This document shows positions 13,701-22,700 of a stretch of 64,000 nucleotides of DNA, one piece after another (position 1 is the stretch's first letter; every line of letters begins with the position of its first letter). Under the pieces are notes generated by a model. That model had not been told where the DNA came from. It ran no database searches and saw only the letters and a program-made list of their open reading frames with translations. The position numbers and the translations under genes are program-made. The stretch lies in assembly GCA_946894095.1 (NCBI GenBank), contig OX335643.1:4079036-4143035 (forward strand), written 5' to 3'. The stretch is from Incurvaria masculella. Taxonomy: Eukaryota; Arthropoda; Insecta; Lepidoptera; Incurvariidae.

Positions 13701-16700
13701 GTCAGTTGATGAAACCCACCTGGATTGGTTAGAGCCCATTGAATGTGAGGTGGCCTGAATGGGACTAATGATTGATTGATTGAGATGTCTCATTGGATTT
13801 TTTACTGGATGTGATGTGATCAAAACGACGTACTCTGCAGATGTGCCGGATAATGCGTTGGCAACAAACGACAACAGCGATGACGAGCCAAGAACACCAC
13901 AAGATACGGTTTCCGGATCGCCGATGATGGACATGTAAGTTCTTCCATTCAAGCTAAAGATGTGGTCACATGTGGGCAAAGACCTGGAAAATCTATGATC
14001 CAACTTAAGAGGGTTCACATTGGTACGGTTGTTTTCTATTGATCCCAAAAATCAGACTGTGATATGGTTGATTCTGAAACACACGTTTTTCTTTGACCAA
14101 TTTCTTCATTAAGAGTATGCAGAGTGGGCGTGCTAACTTTAATACGCGGATTATCTCCGAGATAAATCTTATTATGCATGGTAAGTCCGGAGATAATCAG
14201 CGTTTTAAATTTTAATAGTTCACTGGGAACTGAATACGATAGCTAATTATTTACTAAAATAATTATTTAATAAAACTAAATCTTTTTGACACCTCGTAAG
14301 CCTCGGTAGCCCTGTGGCGCGACACCTAGCAATTCGATAAGCTTGGGGAAGCATCTATGAGCGCGGTTAGGTTCTGGATGGATGACCATTTTCAACCGTT
14401 GAGGCTGGCTGTGGTATAGGGTTAATCTCGCGTTTTCCATCCAGTTCAATGTAGCCGAGCAATATAAGGAAGGTTCTGACTTGGCACCTAGTTCCCATAT
14501 GGTGTGTTAGGCTAATAGCTGACGGTCGGTTTGGTATTAGCCATCCATGTCCAGTTACATAAAAAAACACCAGTGACAATGGCTGACACGGATCCGCGAT
14601 ATCAACGCGATGTCTGCCGCAGATTTCTGAAGGTGGGCGACACGAAGACGGCGGCGGAGGGCGGCGGCGGCGGCGCGGGTGACGCCGGCGGCGCCACCTG
14701 GCGGCAGGCGATCTTCCAGCGGGTCGTGTCGCCGGCGGGAGCGGAGGCCGCCGTCGAAGGTACGCTACGAAACATTACCCCGCAAGGAGTGTAAAAGAGG
14801 AGTTTTGTCCCATCATGAAGGCCCTGCAGATCTATTCCTGGCAATCAGGAATCAGCAATCCTGAGTCTAGAAAACAGCTTTTATAGCGATTTTCAAAGCA
14901 AGTTTTTCGACGGAAAACCTTGATTAATTAAAAAAACTATGCTTCGGAATATTTTCGTCAAGAAAATCATTCCTGATTACGGAATGACAGGAATAGACCT
15001 GCCGTATATCGATTGTAGCCAGCTAAAGCCGGCCCGCTGTTCGAACACGTTCTAATGACCATGCGTCTCATGCTAACTCCGAAATTTGAACATGTCTAAA
15101 TAACTTCCGATCCATGGCGGCTCGACGCAAGATGAACGTCCACAAACAGCGAGCGAGTGATCTACCCATTGTGTCGAGTTCGAGCGACACGGAGCAGCGG
15201 CGTAGAAAGAGAATCTTTCATGAAATAATAAAGATATTGTAGGAGCGCCCATACTTTTCCGAACTCTATGAGCAGCGGTCGAATTTTGTATTACCGTATC
15301 TGTCAAATGTGCAAATTTAGTGAGCTCAAACACGAGCTCCGAGTAGAGTGGACTAGAAGTTTACTCGCTCTATTATCCATTTTTAAAAACCGTTGGGGAG
15401 CTCGCTTACACCCTATAGATGTCATGCTGAGTTTGTCATTCCCCTAGCAGCTCTATAAGTAGACGTGAAGTTTTAAATTGTAATATATCTGAATATACTG
15501 AACGGATTTGGTTGAAACTTTAAGGATTAACCTTAATTAACCCTTTCCCCGTCAGGAACGTATATATCCGTCAGAGCAAGGCATTCTGCAGGCGCCATCG
15601 TCGGATATATCCGACAGAAAACTACTCCACTTCAAACATTAATAAAACTTTACTGATTACGAAATAATGTGTTTTATTTACATAATTGCACAGTACATAC
15701 TAGCGTTCATTAGATTTCTACTGTTTCAACAGTGGAAACACACTATTTGCAACAAAACAAACAACAATTTAAGACTGCATATTATCGAAATAATTGTAGT
15801 GTGGCGTATTGAGAAGGATTATGCCAAAAAACCTTGGCGGTGAAAGGGTTAAGGAGCACTGTTCCTAATTTCAAATTTGGATTGAGGCTCGTTTACACTT
15901 GTATTTGTATAGTTGTCAGGCTGAGTTTCTCATTCCCCCGGCAGAGATGACGCCGGCCAGCCTGCTAAGGGATAGATGAGCTCTAAAAGTATATTTTTAG
16001 AATTTTCGAAGGAATTAATTGTAATATCTCGGAATATACTGAACGAATTTTGTTGAAACTTTCAGGATTAACCGCAATTAGAAGCACTGTCCATTATTTC
16101 AAAATACGATTGAGTCTAGTTTACACCCGTATTAGTATATAGATGTCATGCTAAGTTTCTCATTCCCCCGGCAGAGATGACGCCGGGCAGCCTGCTCGGG
16201 CTGCCGGCGGCGGGCGAGGCGGGGCTGCGCGCGCGCCGCTCGCGCGAGCAGCTGCGCAAGCTGTGGCGGATGGCGATCGGGCAGACCGTGCTGCTCGTGC
16301 GCATGGAGCGGGAGAACGCACGCCTGCGAGGTTGGTCGCTGAAACCATAGATTAATGGGGAAGGTATAGATGGCTAACGTCATGCTATGTCATGCATGCA
16401 CATAGCAGTCGCTAGTAGCGACCACATGCCAATTCACCCTTAGATGAAACATAATTCACCTATATATTTTTCTCTTCTGTAAGAGTAATGAACCGATCTA
16501 CCCGTTGCAGAGAGTGAGGAGTCGTCGGCGGTGCGGCGCATCAAGCTCGAGTACACGGAGCTGGGCGCGGCCGGCGCGCCGCCCGTGTGGGACGCGCTGC
16601 TGTCGGCGCGCGAGCGCAGCGCCACGCTGGCCAAGCAGGACCCGCACATGCTCAAGCAGTGCGTCAGGCAAGGTCAGTCGACATATGTTGCATGCTTTGA

Positions 16701-19700
16701 AGCGACTCACTCGGCCGATGAATGCGGCATGTTGACACCGACGTATCGGAAGAAAGGCCTACCTACTGGTACCAGTGGTTGTCTCGCACGATACGCTACG
16801 GTCATTGGTGTCTGCTGGCTGGTTGGTGGCGTGCCATGGCCGACCGTTTCGCCAAAGCGAGACGCCTTACACATAGATTGTATATCGGTCCACAACACAC
16901 GACCTCTTCTCGTGAAGGCTTTAAAAACCCACGCCTTCCTTTTTCCTCGAAAACTTGCTGTGTTGCAGGCATGGACAAATTACTGTCAAAGCCTCCAGGG
17001 GAAGCACTTACTAGATAAACGACAGACTTTTGTAGTCTTTGTCAGTGTATACCTTTATCATGAAGCTCTCTCACCTGACATTATATTATCGCCAGAAATG
17101 GCACCGATGCGCCGGAGAGAGGCCCTAATCTAAAGCTGGTGCCGACTATACTGGTCTATTTCACGCAGCTAGTCGGTGCTGGGGACTGGCCACATGTGTG
17201 GCGGCGTCACTTTACTTCACGTTTCACTATACTCCCTTCTACGAGGCTGGCACTGCCCAAGCGAGTGGTACACGTGGCGACTTAATGAACTACGTTATGA
17301 ATGAAGTGCAAATATGGAATCGAACCGCCAAGAAAACCTTTTGCGGCCAGTGCGTCTTCCGATACCGCCACTCGCTCTACACTCTACTTCGCTCCTTCCT
17401 TAATAAACGCCTCCCAATTTACTTCTGGTCACAACTACAATCCGACACACACCTGACGATTCCCCGACGTGCAGGTGTCCCGCGCATGTGTCGCGGCGGC
17501 GTCTGGTACTACCTCGCGGAGCAGCACTGCCTGCGCGCGCCGCCGCCCGACCCCAAGAAGTTCCCCATGTACAACGTGCCCTACCACACGCTGCTCTCCG
17601 GGCTCACCATGCACCAGCACGCCATACTCATCGACTTGGGTGAGTTTCTAGCTATCACAGCATACCTTTTTACCATATTATCTTCATAGAAAATATCGGT
17701 GCTACTAACCTGACCTTTACAATAAACAAACCATCGGACACAAACATTCCTGGGGATTTTTTGAGACGGGAAAGTAAGAAATTGGTTCAAGACTTAATTG
17801 TTTGCTGTTGAAGCCACGCCTACCAGCGAAATCGCTCTGCAGTTTCTATCAGAATCTAGACCTACCAAGATCGACTCAATTACTCGACTAGAAACTCATA
17901 TGTGGAGAAAGCTGAGAAGTCGTCACTAAAGGCATCATATAATAGGTCGGGGAAAAAGTCTTTTCGCATTATAGTATGTATGAACTTGTAATAAAATCTC
18001 TTTGGCTATAGTATTTGTATCTGGCTGGTTTTGGTATCATTGAAAGGTTAAATTTTAAAGAACATAATTCCAAATTCAAATTAGGAAAATGTGTGATTCT
18101 CATTTGTTTTTCGTACTGTCAAAATGAGTGAATCTAATGAAGAAATTCGATACATTTTAAAATTTTACTACAAAAAAGGTAAAAATGCAACGCAAGCCGC
18201 GAAAAAAATTTGCGATGTTTATGGACCTAGTGCAGTGTCTGTGAGAGTACCACAAATTTGGTTTAAGCGTTTTCAATCCGGAAATTTTGATGTCAAAGAT
18301 GCACGTCGCTCTGGTCGCCCTATTACGGATAAAATGGATGCCATTTTTGAAAAAGTGGAGCAAGATCGGCATATCAGTAGTTACGACGTAGCTGAAGAAC
18401 TAGGAATTGACCACAAAACAGTTTTGGCGCATTTTAAAAAAACTGGGTACACAAAAAAGCTCGATATTTGGGTACCTTACGAGCTCACTGAAAGAAACCT
18501 AATGAACCGTGTACGCATTTGTGATTCTTTATTACGACGTAATGAAACCGAACCATTTTTGAAGAAGCTGATAACTGGTGATGAAAAGTGGATCACGTAC
18601 GACAAGAACGTGCGAAAAAGGTCGTGGTCAAAGGCCGGTCAAGCTTCACAGACTGTGGCGAAACCCGGGTTAACTCGCAACAAGGTGATGCTGTGTGTGT
18701 GGTGGGATTGGAAGGGCATTATTCATTATGAGCTGTTACCACCAGGCAGGACCATCGATTCTGAACTCTACTGCGAACAACTGATGAGATTAAAGCAAGA
18801 AGTTGAGAGAAAGCGGCCGGAATTAATCAACAGAAGGGGTGTGGTTTTTCATCATGATAACGCTAGACCTCACACATCTTTAGCCACTCAGCAAAAACTA
18901 AGAGAGTTTGGCTGGGAGGTGTTAATGCATCCGCCGTATAGTCCTGACCTTGCACCTTCAGATTTCCACCTGTTTAGGACTCTTCAGAATTATTTAGGCA
19001 GTGTCAGGTTAACATCACGAGAGGACTGCCAAAACCACTTGTCGCGGTATATTGATCAGAAGTCCCAATATTTCTATAGCAATGGGATCATGTCCCTACC
19101 TACAAGATGGCAAAAAGTTATCGAACAAAATGGTACCTACATACTTTAGTTAAATGTAAATAAACCATATTAAAAAATGTTTTGAATTTTCTTAAAAGAT
19201 GCGAAGAAACTTTTTCCCCAACCTAATATATTGTGGATAGGTAGTAAGAGGTCGAGAGCAAAACTAGAGTATTCTTTGCAGGCTAAATAAAAAGGCTTGA
19301 AACAAGCCCAAACGTTGGCCCGACTTCGATTGAAACTTTGCTCTACTGCTAATGTATCCGGACATGTCACGTAAATAAATTGAAAGCTGAGTTTAACCCA
19401 CTTTCTTCTTTTCCTCCAGGTCGGACTTTCCCGCAACATTCATACTTCGCATCTGCGCTGGGGCCCGGCCAACTAGCGCTGTACAACCTTCTGAAGGCGT
19501 ATTCCCTCCTCGACCCTGAAGTTGGCTACTGTCAGGGACTTAGCTTCGTGGCTGGTGTTCTACTTCTGCATGTAAGTCTGAACGTCATTATCATCAACTG
19601 TATTTTTATTTTAGACTCATTATCCCACGAGTTGTTGTCATATGCCGGATGCCCATTATTATGGCGATAAATAAAAGTTATTTGCTTACAGTAACTAAAA

Positions 19701-22700
19701 AAAAATGTTTACTAACATGAATATATTTTTTCGAAAAACTGTGAACAGTTAAAACATAACATTAATGAAAACGGTATCAAATTTAATTATTCGTATTCGT
19801 TTATCAGATGGAGGAGGCAGAAGCATTTATCCTGCTCCGACACCTCATGTTCCGTCGAGGTCTTCGAAAGCAGTATCTTCCAGACATGAGCGCTCTGCAA
19901 ATACAGGTCAGTTCATTTATTAGTGGTCAGATCTTCAACTGGTATATCATTGTCTATTGTTTAATCTTAAATACAGGACTTATTGTAATGTATCAATTTT
20001 GTGACTCTTCCATTAAGTTTTCTCGTTGCGCTGTTTTGTAAACGTCATTATACTGGCCGAATCCAGCTTCTAGAACGTACTTGGAAGAAAAACTTGACAT
20101 GTTGTTCAACTAGAACTGCAAAGGTTTTTACCACATAACCTGTCATGATATTAACTTGCTTGCCACTGCAAGCAAATTAGGTACCATGACCTTCCTTATA
20201 CCGTTCAGCTATACATTTAACTGGACAGACAATACAGACACGTTGCATTGTCGCTTCGACCATGTTCAATTTAATGCGTCGTCGGTACCAGCCTGGGTGG
20301 GATGAACCTAGTAAGTAAGGAAGAAGACATACACTTTTACGAGGAATTCAAATCATGGCCAACCGCATACTCGAATATAAAAAATCTTAAACATTTCCAA
20401 AATAAACTGCTTCGTATAATAACAAATGCTCCCTGTACCAAAATACTTGATCCACCCTTAGATGAAAAAGAATGGATACGGTACCTCCATACTGACGATA
20501 GTTCAAAAGCGTTCCTATTTTTAAAAAAACTCACACACCTTTACTTTTACACGCACACCAAACTCTACTACGTAAAGGGTAATAGAGCAGGACCAAGGTA
20601 TAAGGAAATGCATCATGCGAAAAAGTGACAAATAGATTCATCTAATCGCGGAAGAATGAAATGAGACAAACATTTCCTTAAATTGAATTAGTTATAGCAT
20701 GAGAAAAAGGGATGGTGACATTTGTGACATCTGGTCGTAGATATAGTGCAAAATTCATCCTAATCCATCATGACACATCAACGATGCGCGCATCCTAAGC
20801 CCTTTGAGCAGAATGGCGCGTCAACACTAAATGAAAAATGAAAGTGAAAACGGCAGGGTTGCCAAAAATGATCACGAAAATAAATAACAATATATTGTAT
20901 TGTGCATTAAAATATTAAGGTTCCTATTCAGTGATAGTGGTCAGAACAAGTAGTACCATGATTGTATAGTTAACAAGGCATCAAATAATCTTTTCGCGAA
21001 TTTGCAAGCGGGAAAACTAAAAAAAGTGACTTAACAGAAAAAATCACGAAACATCTCAATAATTTGCCAAAAAAATCTGATAAATGTTATATCGGAGGTT
21101 TGCCGATTTACTAGAATGATATAATCAAGCCTTATAGAAACTTTATATATATTTGTTCGGTTCGACTTTGGTCGCATAGTTATTAGGTACATGTTCGGAT
21201 CGTGGCTCAGGGATAAATTAACTTGCTTTCCATCCTAGAGGTCTGGGTTCAATGAACGCCCGTTCATGCACCACTTTATTTCTCTTTCTGAGTTTGATAA
21301 GTGCATTTCGTTACCAATTCGAGCTGTCCCATGGTCGGAACCTGCCCTTCCCTCGCCCGAGTTGGATTAAAATATGGTCGAAGATAATCCATATTTTCCA
21401 CCAAGTACAATGTGGCCCTGCTCATAAAGGAAAAGTCCTGACATGGCACCTAATATCTTACATCATGATATTAGTATTAGTGATAGTGGTATTAGCCATC
21501 GATGTCCAGTCAAATAAATAAAGGGAAGACGTATGCGAAAGTAAAAACCAACATACTACTGAATGTCCAAATTGGAGACAAATTGCATTAGAAAGAAGAA
21601 AAAAACCAATGTTCAAAAAACGGTCACAAATTCAGAGCCTGATATCAAATGCTAAGGGGTCGCGCTAGTAGGCTGCCGGAGCTGACGATGAGACGTTCTC
21701 TTTCCCCAGCTGTACCAGCTGTCTCGGCTGCTCAGGGACCACGAGCCCGAGCTGCACGCCAAGCTGGAGCAGCTGGACATCGCGCCCGCGCTGTACGCCG
21801 CTCCCTGGATGCTCACGCTCTTCACTTCGCAGTTCCCGCTTGGATTCGTCGTTCGCGTTTTCGGTGAGCTCCAAGCGTTCACTTTCGATCGGTTTAGTGG
21901 TAGAAAATTACGAAAGTTTTCACCGAGATCCTACACCATATCGCACGATGAGTAGAATTTAGCAAATGTGACATGGTCAAGTTAATGACAAAATTGTTAA
22001 CATCATATTTTCTTCAGGGGCGTAACGGGCTTTAATTCAACAAAATAAAGGAGTCATTATTTTGTTTTGTTTATTCATCATCCATAGACAGTACACTGCA
22101 GTCGGATTTTTCATATTTCGTTTTAGCCATTTCAAACCATGCATCGATTTGAGAGCTTATATCGATAGATCCCATCAATTAGTGAACGTATGTCGACATA
22201 CTCCACCAATTAGAGAGCGTATGTCGATAGATCCTACCAATAAATCAACTTTTGTCGAAAGATACTCTTAGTCCAGTACTACATTATATGTATCTGTGAA
22301 AACATGTTTTTTGGCTTTTTACAATTACATTGTCTATTTTGTATGTTCGTTGTAAATTAGCTGTAAGTTTCTATTAAACAAAGCAGTCGGTTAATAAATA
22401 AATGAATAATTAAAATATATAAATAAATCCGAACTCCTCGAAGTCAATAACGCCCTCCTTTCGCAGACTTGATCTTCCTTGAATCGCTGGACGTGGTATT
22501 CGCTGTGTCGCTCGCGCTGCTCTCCGCACATAAGGACGGCCTCATGCTGTGCGAGAGCTGCGAGGAGGCGGCGGAGTACCTCAAGCACAAGCTGCCGGAC
22601 GTCGACAAGACTATCTACGACAAGGTCATGAAGAAGGTGAGCCTGAAGATTTCTGCAGACCTGATTGTTCTGAGAGCCGGGAGGACTGAAGAAAAATTGG

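Larger units (their letters stand above)
15410..16174 (+). repeat. Tandem segmental duplication upstream of plx exon 13
   Basis: Three diverged copies of one unit. Each has TGTCATGCTGAGTTTCTCAT-like sequence followed by CCCCCGGCAG or CCCCTAGCAG (about 15425, 15930 and the true acceptor at 16174). The first two are followed by GGAATATACTGAACG then TTGTTGAAACTTTCAGGATT. The middle copy includes the start of exon 13. Confidence 0.75.

Noticed and set aside
16722..17018. 98-codon ORF in the intron between plx exons 14 and 15
   Set aside because: Not the frame of either exon and no homology recognised. The open frames flanking it are reported separately.
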